DNA of 10,524 nucleotides from Frankiales bacterium. GTDB taxonomy: Bacteria > Actinomycetota > Actinomycetes > Mycobacteriales > SCTD01. Below, piece after piece: positions 1 to 6,647 of this stretch. The stretch lies in the NCBI GenBank assembly GCA_025464795.1, contig JAODNB010000403.1, forward strand, positions 1 to 10,524, in the 5' to 3' direction. The notes beneath the pieces are model-generated. The model searched no databases. It saw only the letters and a program-made list of their open reading frames with translations, and was not told where the DNA came from. Position numbers and translations under genes: made by a program. How positions within the stretch are numbered: the first letter of the stretch is position 1; the number at the start of each line of letters is the position of its first letter.

Positions 1-110
1 CGCTCGGTCTCCATCGCGGCGCGCGTCGCGCTCTCGGACGCGATCGTGTCGAGCAGCCTCCGCACTCCCTTGCGCAGCTCGACGTGCTCCTCGGAGTAGC
101 GGAAGTCCAC
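1..110 (-). CDS. Acyl-CoA dehydrogenase, N-terminal fragment (cut by left edge)
   Basis: The minus strand reads from a GTG at 110-108 and stays open to the window edge, giving 36 residues. They begin MDFRYSEEHVELRKGVRRLL, a typical amphipathic first helix of acyl-CoA dehydrogenases (a D-F-x-[FY]-[ST]-E-E start followed by Leu/Arg-rich helix). A GAGGAG ribosome binding site lies 4 bases before the GTG, which supports this start. The gene diverges from the full acyl-CoA dehydrogenase at 189-1412 and shares its 78-bp upstream region, so the two are probably co-regulated. The FAD-binding and catalytic parts lie outside the window. By family knowledge the enzyme would oxidise an acyl-CoA to the 2-enoyl-CoA using FAD. 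The substrate cannot be told, and the assignment rests on the N-terminal helix only. Confidence 0.75.
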   Translation of the reverse strand, partial: MDFRYSEEHVELRKGVRRLLDTIASESATRAAMETE

Positions 111-188
111 GGAGCTCCTCGGCGTGCGGCGGGATCGGGTGAGCAGCGCTATCGTATACCCAATTAGCCTAACTGGAGGGCCTGCGCC
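111..188. promoter_or_regulatory. Divergent promoter region between two acyl-CoA dehydrogenase genes
   Basis: This 78-bp gap separates the two start codons (GTG at 110 on the minus strand, GTG at 189 on the plus strand). It contains an AT-richer patch at about 149-175 in otherwise very GC-rich DNA. Candidate -10 hexamers of the actinobacterial TAnnnT form are TATCGT at 150-155 (plus strand) and TAGGCT on the minus strand (171-166). No convincing -35 was found, so the exact promoters are uncertain. The ribosome binding site for the plus gene is GGAGGG at 175-180, 8 bases before its start. Confidence 0.6.
160..176. promoter_or_regulatory. 17-bp inverted repeat, likely repressor operator
   Basis: CCAATTAGCCTAACTGG is an imperfect palindrome: 14 of the 16 arm positions pair, with a single central base (168) and one mismatched pair (163/173). 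It sits between the divergent acyl-CoA dehydrogenase genes and overlaps candidate -10 elements on both strands and the first two bases of the plus-strand ribosome binding site. Bound protein could therefore block both genes. Divergent fatty-acid and steroid catabolic genes in actinobacteria are often controlled by TetR-family repressors at such sites. The half-site (CCAnTTAG) does not match the KstR consensus that I recall, and the regulator gene is not in this window. Confidence 0.5.
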
Positions 189-1412
189 GTGGACACGACC
201 TACCCCTCGGACGTCGAGGACTTCCGCGCCGAGGTGCGGAAGGTGCTGTCCGAGGAGCTGCCCGAGGGGTGGTCCGGCCTGGGCGCGATCCCGGATGCCG
301 ACGACACCGCGGCCTTCGTCAAGCAGTGGCGGGTGACCCTGCACCGCCGCGGCCTGCTCGGCGTCGCCTGGCCCGTCGAGTACGGCGGCCGCGGGCTGTC
401 GAAGCTGCACCAGGTCGTCCTCGTGGAGGAGCTGACGAAGGCGGGCGTGCCGTTCGGCGAGCAGCCCGCCGACTCGACCGGCGTGAAGATGCTCGGGAAC
501 ACCCTGCTGCACTACGGGACGGACGCGCAGAAGGCCGCCATCCTGCCGGGCCTGCTGTCGGGCGAGCAGCGCTGGTGCCAGGGCTTCTCGGAGCCAGGGG
601 CCGGGTCCGACCTCGCCTCGGCCCGCACGAGGGCGGTGCTGGACGGCGACGACTGGGTGCTCGACGGCCAGAAGATCTGGACGTCGGGCGCGCAGACCAG
701 CACCGGCATCTTCGTCCTCGCGCGCACCGACCCGGACGCCGCGAAGCACCGCGGCCTGTCGTTCCTGCTCGTTCCCCTCGACCAGCCGGGGGTCGAGGTC
801 CGGCCGATCAAGCACATGGCGGGGGGAAGCGAGTTCTGCGAGGTCTTCTTCACGGGTGCTCGCACGCACCGCGACAACGTGGTCGGGGAGGTCAACGGGG
901 GCTGGAACGTCGCGAAGACCCTGCTGACGTTCGAGCGCGGTGAGGAGGCGGCCACCAACCCGCTGCTGTTCCGCGCCGAGGTCGAGCGGATCCGTGAGGT
1001 CGTCCGGTCGTCCGGCCGGGCCGACGACCCCGTGATCCGGCAGCGACTCGCATGGTGCTTCGCCCGGGTCGAGATCATGCGCTACCTCGGGTACCGGATC
1101 CTGACGGAGGTGCTGTCGGGCGCGCAGCTGGGCCACGCCGCCTCGGTCTCGAAGCTCTACTGGAGCGAGTACCACCGCGTCGCCACACAGCTCGCGCTGG
1201 ACGTGCAGGGGCTCCAGGGGCTCGATCTAACGGGCAAGGCCCCCACCCGGCACTTCCGCGCCGACGAGCCCGGGTCCGACCCGGCGTCGACCCGCAGCTG
1301 GTGGCAGGTGTCCCTCAACGCCCGCGCCGGCACGATCTACGCGGGGACCTCTGAGGTGCAGCGCAACATCCTCGCGGAGGCCGCGCTCGGCCTGCCCCGT
1401 GAGCCGGCCTGA
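189..1412 (+). CDS. Acyl-CoA dehydrogenase (FadE-like)
   Basis: A 407-residue flavoprotein expected to oxidise an acyl-CoA to the trans-2-enoyl-CoA in the cytoplasm and pass electrons to electron-transfer flavoprotein. The order is normal for the family: N-terminal helical domain (about 1-125), beta domain with the flavin/substrate motif FSEPGAGSD (133-141) and GQKIWTSGA (160-168), then a C-terminal helical domain ending YAGTSEVQRNILAE (384-397). The Glu of MCAD-type enzymes in the YEGT motif is Ala385 here. Glu249, in FERG at 248-251, sits where isovaleryl-CoA dehydrogenase and mycobacterial FadE26 carry their catalytic base, so activity may be retained. The GTG start is supported by GGAGGG 8 bases upstream. 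It diverges from a second acyl-CoA dehydrogenase gene. In mycobacterial steroid pathways such neighbouring pairs form mixed alpha2beta2 enzymes; that is only an inference here. Substrate unknown. Confidence 0.93.
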   Translation: MDTTYPSDVEDFRAEVRKVLSEELPEGWSGLGAIPDADDTAAFVKQWRVTLHRRGLLGVAWPVEYGGRGLSKLHQVVLVEELTKAGVPFGEQPADSTGVKMLGNTLLHYGTDAQKAAILPGLLSGEQRWCQGFSEPGAGSDLASARTRAVLDGDDWVLDGQKIWTSGAQTSTGIFVLARTDPDAAKHRGLSFLLVPLDQPGVEVRPIKHMAGGSEFCEVFFTGARTHRDNVVGEVNGGWNVAKTLLTFERGEEAATNPLLFRAEVERIREVVRSSGRADDPVIRQRLAWCFARVEIMRYLGYRILTEVLSGAQLGHAASVSKLYWSEYHRVATQLALDVQGLQGLDLTGKAPTRHFRADEPGSDPASTRSWWQVSLNARAGTIYAGTSEVQRNILAEAALGLPREPA

Positions 1413-1419
1413 CGTCAGG
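1408..1419. other. 12-bp perfect palindrome spanning two convergent stop codons
   Basis: CCTGACGTCAGG is its own reverse complement. It holds the TGA of the acyl-CoA dehydrogenase (1410-1412) and, on the other strand, the TGA of the oxidoreductase (1417-1415). With no loop it is not a standard terminator hairpin in RNA. It leaves almost no room for separate terminators, so transcripts of the two genes probably overlap at their 3' ends. It may be chance. Confidence 0.4.
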
Positions 1420-2518
1420 TCAGGTCGAGCGCGACCCAGCCCTGGCCGTCGGAGCTTCGGCGGGCAGCGTCGACCACCGACTGGACGACCCAGCCGTCGT
1501 AGAGGTCGGGGACCCGGGTGGGCTGGCCGTCGAAGGCGGGCAGCAGGTCCTCGAGCATCAGCGCGAGCGCGCGCACGGCGCCCCAGGTGCGTCGCTTCGG
1601 GAGCTCCACGCCGCTGGCCGGCATGCGTTGGCTGTGGGGCAGCACCGACAGCCCGTCCTCGCCGAGGCGACCACCGCGGACGACGACGTTGTCCGGCGAG
1701 GTCATGACCGGGCCCTGCACCGTGAGCGTGCCCTCGCTCCCGTAGAGCTCAAGGTCGCGCTGGTCGCGGTGCAGCCCCATCGTGGACGTGCTGATGGTCG
1801 CCGTGGCGCCCGACTCGAACCGCAGCAGCACCGTCGACGTGTCGTCGGCCGTGACGGGCAGGGTCGAGCCGTCCGCACGCTTGCGGGTGGGCAGAGTGGT
1901 GCGCACGTCGGCGCAGACGGCCACCGGCTTGCCGAGCAGCGCACAGGCGAAGTCGATGTCGTGCGACCCCATGCCCATCAGGTAGCCACCGCCGTCGTCG
2001 ACGGAGTACATCCACTCCGACTGCAGCCCGCGGCTCGGGTGCCAGTAGTCGGCCGTGGAGGTGAAGCGCAGGTGGTAGGGGTCGCCGACGTAGCCGTCGG
2101 TCACGGCGTCCCAGACCGCCAAGCGGTCGATGAGCCAGCGGCCCTCGAAGTCGACGGCATGCACCAGACCTGAGTCCCGTGCCACGTCGAGCATCTCCCG
2201 GGCCTGAGCCGTGTCGAGGGCGACGGGCTTCTCGCACAGGACGTGCTTGCCTGCCCGCAGGGCGGCGATGGTCTGCTCGTGGTGCAGGTCGGTCGGCGTG
2301 CAGATCGCGATGAGGTCGAGGTCGTCGCGGGCGACGAGCTCCTCCCAGTCAGTGGTGATGTCGGTGATGCCGAGCGGTTCGGCTGCCTTGCGCACCCGTT
2401 CCTCGCGCCGCGAGCACAGCGAGACGAGCTCGAACTCGGGTACGGCGTTGAAGGCCGGCGCCAGGACCGCGCTGCCCCAGCCGACGCCGATGATGCCCAC
2501 TCTGATGCGATCAGCCAT
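1415..2518 (-). CDS. Gfo/Idh/MocA family NAD(P)-dependent oxidoreductase
   Basis: A 367-residue cytoplasmic dehydrogenase of the glucose-fructose oxidoreductase / inositol dehydrogenase family, which oxidises or reduces sugars, inositols or related polyols with NAD(P). The N-terminus is a Rossmann fold with a Gly-rich loop GVGWGS (11-16). CEKPVALD (95-102) carries the family's catalytic Lys97. GMGSHDIDF (182-190) carries the active-site His186, followed by the C-terminal beta-sheet domain. Length is normal. The ATG at 2518 has no Shine-Dalgarno sequence and an in-frame stop lies shortly upstream, so a leaderless transcript is likely. It converges on the acyl-CoA dehydrogenase and lies 145 bases downstream of the MFS gene on the same strand. 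The substrate cannot be deduced, and no link to lipid breakdown is evident beyond position. Confidence 0.92.
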   Translation of the reverse strand: MADRIRVGIIGVGWGSAVLAPAFNAVPEFELVSLCSRREERVRKAAEPLGITDITTDWEELVARDDLDLIAICTPTDLHHEQTIAALRAGKHVLCEKPVALDTAQAREMLDVARDSGLVHAVDFEGRWLIDRLAVWDAVTDGYVGDPYHLRFTSTADYWHPSRGLQSEWMYSVDDGGGYLMGMGSHDIDFACALLGKPVAVCADVRTTLPTRKRADGSTLPVTADDTSTVLLRFESGATATISTSTMGLHRDQRDLELYGSEGTLTVQGPVMTSPDNVVVRGGRLGEDGLSVLPHSQRMPASGVELPKRRTWGAVRALALMLEDLLPAFDGQPTRVPDLYDGWVVQSVVDAARRSSDGQGWVALDLT

Positions 2519-2663
2519 GAGGCGCAGCCTAAGCGGATACAGGTCTTAGATCTAGATCCTCCACAGGATTGCTCGGACGAGGCGGGACGGTGGGTTCGCG
2601 ACCCGTACCGGGGTCAGCGCTCCAGGGCCCGCAGCACGAGCTCCGCGGCGGGGGCCTCGACGG
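2519..2663 (-). promoter_or_regulatory. Intergenic region with a probable leaderless promoter for the oxidoreductase
   Basis: On the minus strand TAGGCT (2531-2526) matches the actinobacterial -10 form TAnnnT and ends 7 bases before the A of the ATG. This would place the transcription start on the start codon, which fits the lack of a ribosome binding site. Just upstream are two inverted repeats in AT-richer DNA: CTAAG-11 bases-CTTAG (2529-2549) and the perfect palindrome GATCTAGATC (2549-2558), either of which could be an operator. No clear -35 was found. The rest of the gap (about 2560-2663) holds only a weak hairpin, described separately. Confidence 0.45.
2600..2615 (-). terminator. Weak hairpin downstream of the MFS gene
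   Basis: The plus-strand sequence GACCCGTACCGGGGTC can fold as a six-pair GC-rich stem with a three-base loop and one bulged G, about 50 bases after the MFS stop codon. There is no U-tract on the minus-strand RNA. Terminators lacking a U-tract have been proposed in actinobacteria, but this one is short and competes with an alternative GGGT/ACCC pairing at about 2592-2604. Confidence 0.2.
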
Positions 2664-4124
2664 TCACCGGTGCTCCCCTGACAGAGCCGGCTCAGGCAGC
2701 GCGCTTGCCGACCCGATGTAGGACAGCATGTCCTGCTCGTCGCCACCGCGGGCGGGGATCCACAGCGCGACGAGCAAGGCGGCCAGCGCAGCGCCGGCAC
2801 CGACCAGGAAGGCGGAGGTCAATGCCGTCTCGCTCGGCTCCAGGGTGCCTGGCAGGAGGAAGGTGGCCAGGAGCACCGCGGTGACCTGCGAGCCCACGGC
2901 AGCGCCGACCGTGCGCACGACCGAGTTCACTCCAGTCGACTCGCCCGTCTGGTCGGCAGACACCGCTTCGATGATCAGGTTGGGCATCGAGGAGAACGAC
3001 AGCGATGTGCCGAGCGAGGTCAGCGTGCCGAGGACGAGCAGCTCGGGGACGGTGCCGTGCCGGACGGCGAGGAGCGCAAGGCCGACCGCCGCGATCCCTG
3101 CTCCCAGGGCCATCGGGACCTTGCTGCCGAAGCGGCGTACCAGCACCCCGGTGAGGGTGCCTGCCGCGAGGCCGATGAAGCACCCGGGGACGAGCAGGAC
3201 GCCGGCGCCCGTCGCGTCCCAGCCCAGGCCGTACCCGGTCGAGCGCGGTGCCTGGGCGATGGCGGGCAGGAGCAGGAACGGGACGTAGAGCACGACGCCG
3301 ACCAGGAAGGTCGCGAGGTTCGTCCGGAGCAGCACGGGCTGGGCGAGCAGCGTCAGGTTCACCAACGGGCTCGCCGCCCGTCGGGACCGGCGCGTGAAGG
3401 CCACCACCGAGGCCACTCCTATGACCGCGAGCGTCAGGACCCTCGGCGACGCCCATCCCCACTGCGACCCGCGGCTCAGTGCCAGCAGGGGAAGGGCGAG
3501 CGCGAGCGCGAGCGCCAGCGCACCGAGGACGTCGACGGTGCCGTCGGCTCGCGCGCCGTTGTCGGGGACGACCCGCCGGATGAGCACGGCGGCCAGCAAG
3601 GCGGGCACGGCGCCGAGCCAGAAGACGAACTCGTAGCCGAGGGAGTCCGAGATCGTGCCACCGAGCAGCAGGCCGAAACCGGCACCGACGCCGGTGAGCG
3701 CGGAGATGGTCCCGAGGCCGCCGGGTACGTGCTCGCGGGGCAGGACGTCCCGCACGAGGCCGAACGCCAGCGGGAAGATGCCACCACCGGCGCCCTGCAC
3801 GACCCGGCCGGCCAGCACGAGGGCGAGGTTCGGTGCCAGGGCCGACATCGCCGACCCGACGCTGAACAGCAACAGCGACACCACGAGCATGCGTCGCTTG
3901 CCGTGCAGGTCGCCGAGTCGGCCGAACACCGGGGTGAGGACGGCCGAGCTGATGAAGTACGAGGTCAGCACCCAGGTCACGTCGCCGCGGCTGTGGTGCA
4001 GCGTGCGGGCCATCCCGTCAAGGGCGGGAGCGATCGCGGTCTGGGCCAGCGCGAACGACAGCCCCGCGAGGCAGAGCACGCCCATCGCGATCCGGGGAGA
4101 CGCGCTGGGCCGGCCGTTCGTCAC
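2664..4124 (-). CDS. MFS transporter, DHA2 (14-helix) type
   Basis: A 486-residue inner-membrane transporter of the major facilitator superfamily. Fourteen hydrophobic segments can be counted, as in the drug:H+ antiporter-2 (EmrB/QacA) group. Between helices 2 and 3 is the family motif GRLGDLHGKRR (68-78), and RVVQGAGGG (107-115) in helix 4 is also typical. The acidic residue usually found early in helix 1 of drug exporters (LDxT) is replaced: ALAQTAIAPAL is seen instead, so drug export should not be assumed. I chose the GTG at 4124 because GGAG lies 5 bases before it. A TTG 13 codons upstream (4163) keeps the frame but lacks a ribosome binding site. It follows the reductase gene by 52 bases on the same strand, so co-transcription is possible. 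Substrate unknown. Confidence 0.9.
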   Translation of the reverse strand: MTNGRPSASPRIAMGVLCLAGLSFALAQTAIAPALDGMARTLHHSRGDVTWVLTSYFISSAVLTPVFGRLGDLHGKRRMLVVSLLLFSVGSAMSALAPNLALVLAGRVVQGAGGGIFPLAFGLVRDVLPREHVPGGLGTISALTGVGAGFGLLLGGTISDSLGYEFVFWLGAVPALLAAVLIRRVVPDNGARADGTVDVLGALALALALALPLLALSRGSQWGWASPRVLTLAVIGVASVVAFTRRSRRAASPLVNLTLLAQPVLLRTNLATFLVGVVLYVPFLLLPAIAQAPRSTGYGLGWDATGAGVLLVPGCFIGLAAGTLTGVLVRRFGSKVPMALGAGIAAVGLALLAVRHGTVPELLVLGTLTSLGTSLSFSSMPNLIIEAVSADQTGESTGVNSVVRTVGAAVGSQVTAVLLATFLLPGTLEPSETALTSAFLVGAGAALAALLVALWIPARGGDEQDMLSYIGSASALPEPALSGEHR

Positions 4125-4176
4125 ACGAGCTCCGGGAGTCGAGACGGACTGCAGGGTCCGCAACGTAGCGTGATGC

Positions 4177-5469
4177 TCAAGGGTTCACGCCGGCAGCCTC
4201 GAGAAGGTCCGCCAGATCAGCGATCTTGACCCGACTGCGCCCGTGCTCGGCGCCGTGCGCGTGTTCGCGCTCCACGATCGCGGCCCAGCCCTGAAGGCTC
4301 ACGTGCTCGACGCCGCGTGCGGCGAGCAGCCCCTCGATGCCCTCCGGTGCACGGGTCCGGCGTGCCAGCAGAGCCGGCAGGTCCTCGTGCAGGCTCGCGA
4401 CCGCGTCCATCGCGTCGGAGCGGTTGGTCCCGAGGATCCCGGTGGCCCCGCGGCGCACCCAGCCCACGACGTACTCGCCCGGCTCCGCGCGGCCGTCGCG
4501 GACGACGCGGCTGCCCTCGCTGGGGATGGTCCCGGTCTCGTCGTCGAAGGGCACATCGGGCAGGGGCAGGGACCGGTAGCCGACGGAGCGCAGCACGAGC
4601 TGGCAGGGCAGGTCGCCCGTCGACAGCCGGAGCCCGGTGACGTGGGCCTCACCGAGGACCTCCAACGGGGTGGCGCCGAAGTGGAGGTGCAGCCGACGGG
4701 GGGCGCCTGTGCTCCTGCGGGCGGCCCACTCCCGCAGGACGGCGAGGTTGCGCTTGGTCGGCGGCTTCGCGTCCTCTGGGTCCGCCGGGATCTCCGTGGG
4801 GTCGACCACGACATCGACACCCGGCAGCTCGCCCAGCTCCTTGAGCTCCTTGGGCGTGAACTTCGCGTGCTCGGGGCCTCGGCGGCCGACGATGTGCACG
4901 TCCGTGACCGCGCTCGCGCGGAGCACCTCGATGGCGGGTTGCGGGATGTCGGTGTGGAGCAGGTCGTCCGGGTCCTTCAGGAGCAGTCGGGCGACGTCGA
5001 GGGCCACGTTGCCGATGCCGATGACGGCGACCGTCGTCGCGTCCAGCACCTCGCGCACGACCTGCTCGGGATGGCCGTTGTACCAGTTGACGAACTGCGT
5101 GGCCGAGCTGCTGCCCGGCAGCTGCTCGCCGGGGATACCGAGCGTGCGGTCGACCGAGGCTCCGACCGCGTACACGACCGCGTCGTAGCGCTCGCGCAGC
5201 TCGGCGACCGTCACGTCCGTACCGACACCGACGTGGCAGAAGAGCTCGACGGGCTCCCGCTCCAGGACGCCCTGGAGGGTGTTGCCGGCGGCCTTGATGT
5301 TGAGGTGGTCCGGAGCCACGCCGTACCTCAGCAGCCCGAAGGGCACCGGCAGCCGCTCGAGCAGGTCGACCTCGACCGCGGGTTCCTCGTCGAAGGTCAG
5401 CGCGTCGGCGGTGTACAACCCGGCAGGACCCGCGCCGACGACCGCTACCCGCAGCGGTGGCTCTGACAT
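4177..5469 (-). CDS. fprA: Ferredoxin-NADP+ reductase, FprA type
   Basis: A 430-residue FAD enzyme that moves electrons between NADPH and a ferredoxin; it resembles the adrenodoxin reductase / mycobacterial FprA family. The FAD-binding loop VGAGPAGLYTADAL (11-24) comes first, followed by the family block LLRYGVAPDHLNIK (46-59). The NADP-binding loop is IGIGNVALDVARLLL (150-164), with Arg196-Arg197 in VGRRGP placed to hold the 2'-phosphate of NADPH. The C-terminal block is GWVRRGATGILGTNRSDAMD (336-355). The ATG at 5469 has GGGAG 5 bases upstream. It diverges from a seven-iron ferredoxin gene across 77 bases, which makes that ferredoxin its likely partner. The final acceptor (a P450 or Rieske oxygenase, for example) is not in this window. 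Confidence 0.93.
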   Translation of the reverse strand: MSEPPLRVAVVGAGPAGLYTADALTFDEEPAVEVDLLERLPVPFGLLRYGVAPDHLNIKAAGNTLQGVLEREPVELFCHVGVGTDVTVAELRERYDAVVYAVGASVDRTLGIPGEQLPGSSSATQFVNWYNGHPEQVVREVLDATTVAVIGIGNVALDVARLLLKDPDDLLHTDIPQPAIEVLRASAVTDVHIVGRRGPEHAKFTPKELKELGELPGVDVVVDPTEIPADPEDAKPPTKRNLAVLREWAARRSTGAPRRLHLHFGATPLEVLGEAHVTGLRLSTGDLPCQLVLRSVGYRSLPLPDVPFDDETGTIPSEGSRVVRDGRAEPGEYVVGWVRRGATGILGTNRSDAMDAVASLHEDLPALLARRTRAPEGIEGLLAARGVEHVSLQGWAAIVEREHAHGAEHGRSRVKIADLADLLEAAGVNP

Positions 5470-5546
5470 GGACGCTCCCAGGGTCGTGGCGCAAATCCTG
5501 CAATCGTCTTACTCTATACGCGGCAACCCCCTTTCGAAGGAGCTGT
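5470..5546. promoter_or_regulatory. Divergent promoter region between reductase and ferredoxin genes
   Basis: This 77-bp gap separates the start codons of two functionally linked genes. On the plus strand TACTCT (5510-5515) fits the TAnnnT -10 form; the -35 region 17 bases before it (TGGCGC at 5487-5492) is poor. The ferredoxin ribosome binding site AAGGAG (5537-5542) lies 4 bases before its GTG. No clear operator palindrome was found. Confidence 0.45.
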
Positions 5547-5870
5547 GTGTACGTCATCACCGAGGCCTGCGTGGACGTCATGGACAAGAGCTGCGTCCGC
5601 GAGTGCCCCGTCGACTGCATCTACGAAGGCGTGCGGCAGCTTTGGATCCACCCCGACGAGTGCATCGACTGCGGCGCGTGCGAGTCCGTGTGCCCGGAGA
5701 ACGCGATCTACTACGAGGCCGACCTGACGCCGGACCTCGAGCCGGCGAAGGAGCGCGCGATCCAGGTGTTCGTGCCGCTCGGTGAGCTCGGCGGCGCCCG
5801 TCGGCACGGGGCGCTCGGGCATGACCACCCGTACATCGCGGCGCTGCCCCCTACCGACAGCACGGGCTGA
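5547..5870 (+). CDS. fdxA: Seven-iron ferredoxin (3Fe-4S / 4Fe-4S)
   Basis: A 107-residue soluble electron carrier. Starting at the GTG at 5547, cysteines fall at 8, 16, 20, 24, 39, 42, 45 and 49, the exact spacing of seven-iron ferredoxins such as Azotobacter ferredoxin I. By that precedent Cys8, 16 and 49 bind the [3Fe-4S] cluster and Cys20, 39, 42 and 45 the [4Fe-4S] cluster, with Cys24 free. The block HPDECIDCGACESVCP (35-50) is typical. AAGGAG 4 bases upstream fixes the start; the frame is open 30 codons further up, but that would run through the promoter and disrupt the standard N-terminus. A tail of about 50 residues after the clusters carries no recognisable motif. It diverges from its probable reductase and is followed 3 bases later by the crotonase gene, so those two are surely co-transcribed. 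Confidence 0.93.
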   Translation: MYVITEACVDVMDKSCVRECPVDCIYEGVRQLWIHPDECIDCGACESVCPENAIYYEADLTPDLEPAKERAIQVFVPLGELGGARRHGALGHDHPYIAALPPTDSTG

Positions 5871-5873
5871 GCG

Positions 5874-6647
5874 GTGCCGCGGCTCGAGCTGCGCTCCGGC
5901 GCGGCCTGGATCTGGCTCGACCGTCCCGAGACGGGCAACGTCGTCGACGGCAGGTTCGTGGCAGAGCTGTGGGACTGCCTGCAGGGCGTGCGCCGGGCGG
6001 ATGTCGGCGTGGTGGTCCTGCAGTCGACGGGCTCGGTGTTCAGCGTCGGTGGTGACCTGCGCGCTTTCGCCCACGCAGCCGAGCCCGCGGACCACATCGA
6101 GGACCTCGCCGACGCCCTGCACCGGGCGATCGGGGAGCTGCACCGGCTCGACGCCGTGGTCGTGGCGGTGGTCCACGGGACCGCCGCCGGCGCCGGTGTG
6201 CCGCTGGCAGCCGCAGCTGACCTCGTCCTCGCGGCTGACTGCGCCAGGTTCACGCTGGCGTACACCAAGGTCGGGCTGTCGCCCGATGGTGGGAGCAGCC
6301 TGCTCCCCGCTTCCCTGGGGCTGCACCGCGCCCTGCGCCTGGCCTTGCTGAACCCCACCCTCACCGCGGCGGAGGCCGAGGCGGCGGGCCTGGTCGCGCA
6401 GGTGCACCCGGAGGATGACCTCAGCTCCGCAGCGGAGCGGGTCGTTGCGCAGCTGGCAGCCGGAAGCAGGGTCGCTCAGGTCGCTGCGCGCCGGCTGCTG
6501 CGCGAGCAGGCCCAGCCCGCGCCGGAGACGGCGATGCGCCTGGAGGCCCGAGCCATCCGGCGTTCGATGGCCTCTCCCGACGGTCGGGAGGGCATCGCCG
6601 CCTTCCTGGAGAAGCGCCCCGCAGCCTTCCCGAGCGCCGCTCCCTAA
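5874..6647 (+). CDS. Enoyl-CoA hydratase/isomerase family protein, probably an isomerase
   Basis: A 257-residue crotonase-fold enzyme that should act on an enoyl-CoA thioester in the cytoplasm. The first oxyanion-hole segment is FSVGGDL (56-62) and the second GTAAGAGVPLA (102-112). The two catalytic glutamates of true hydratases (Glu144 and Glu164 in the rat enzyme) align with Pro110 and Tyr130, so water addition is unlikely. In contrast Asp138 in KVGLSPDGG (132-140) aligns with the catalytic Asp of PaaG-type isomerases, whose GAGxxLA block is also similar. I therefore favour a double-bond or ring isomerase. The C-terminus shows the usual helical trimerisation region and a LEKRPAAF end (245-252). 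The GTG start has only a weak ribosome binding site and lies 3 bases after the ferredoxin stop, suggesting translational coupling. A CoA-ester lyase or dehalogenase-like activity is not excluded. Confidence 0.88.
   Translation: MPRLELRSGAAWIWLDRPETGNVVDGRFVAELWDCLQGVRRADVGVVVLQSTGSVFSVGGDLRAFAHAAEPADHIEDLADALHRAIGELHRLDAVVVAVVHGTAAGAGVPLAAAADLVLAADCARFTLAYTKVGLSPDGGSSLLPASLGLHRALRLALLNPTLTAAEAEAAGLVAQVHPEDDLSSAAERVVAQLAAGSRVAQVAARRLLREQAQPAPETAMRLEARAIRRSMASPDGREGIAAFLEKRPAAFPSAAP

Noticed and set aside
2614..2667. 17-codon minus-strand frame (GTG overlapping the MFS stop, ending LVLRALER)
   Set aside because: The GTGA overlap and the protein-like composition are suggestive of a gene remnant, but it is too short, has a stop just upstream in the same frame and matches no family I can name.
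4125..4163. N-terminal extension of the MFS transporter from a TTG at 4163
   Set aside because: No ribosome binding site precedes the TTG, whereas GGAG lies 5 bases before the GTG at 4124.
3057..4229. Plus-strand open frame of 390 codons opposite the MFS gene
   Set aside because: Antisense shadow of a membrane protein; the translation is very polar (Arg/Glu/Gln-rich), as expected when hydrophobic codons are read backwards.
4243..5466. Plus-strand open frame of 407 codons opposite the ferredoxin reductase
   Set aside because: It mirrors the whole of a clearly conserved gene. Long antisense frames are expected in GC-rich DNA, and its translation is low-complexity Arg/Gly/Asp-rich with no domain.
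5457..5546. Thirty extra N-terminal codons on the ferredoxin
   Set aside because: They would run through the promoter and the AAGGAG site, and the standard ferredoxin N-terminus begins at the GTG at 5547.
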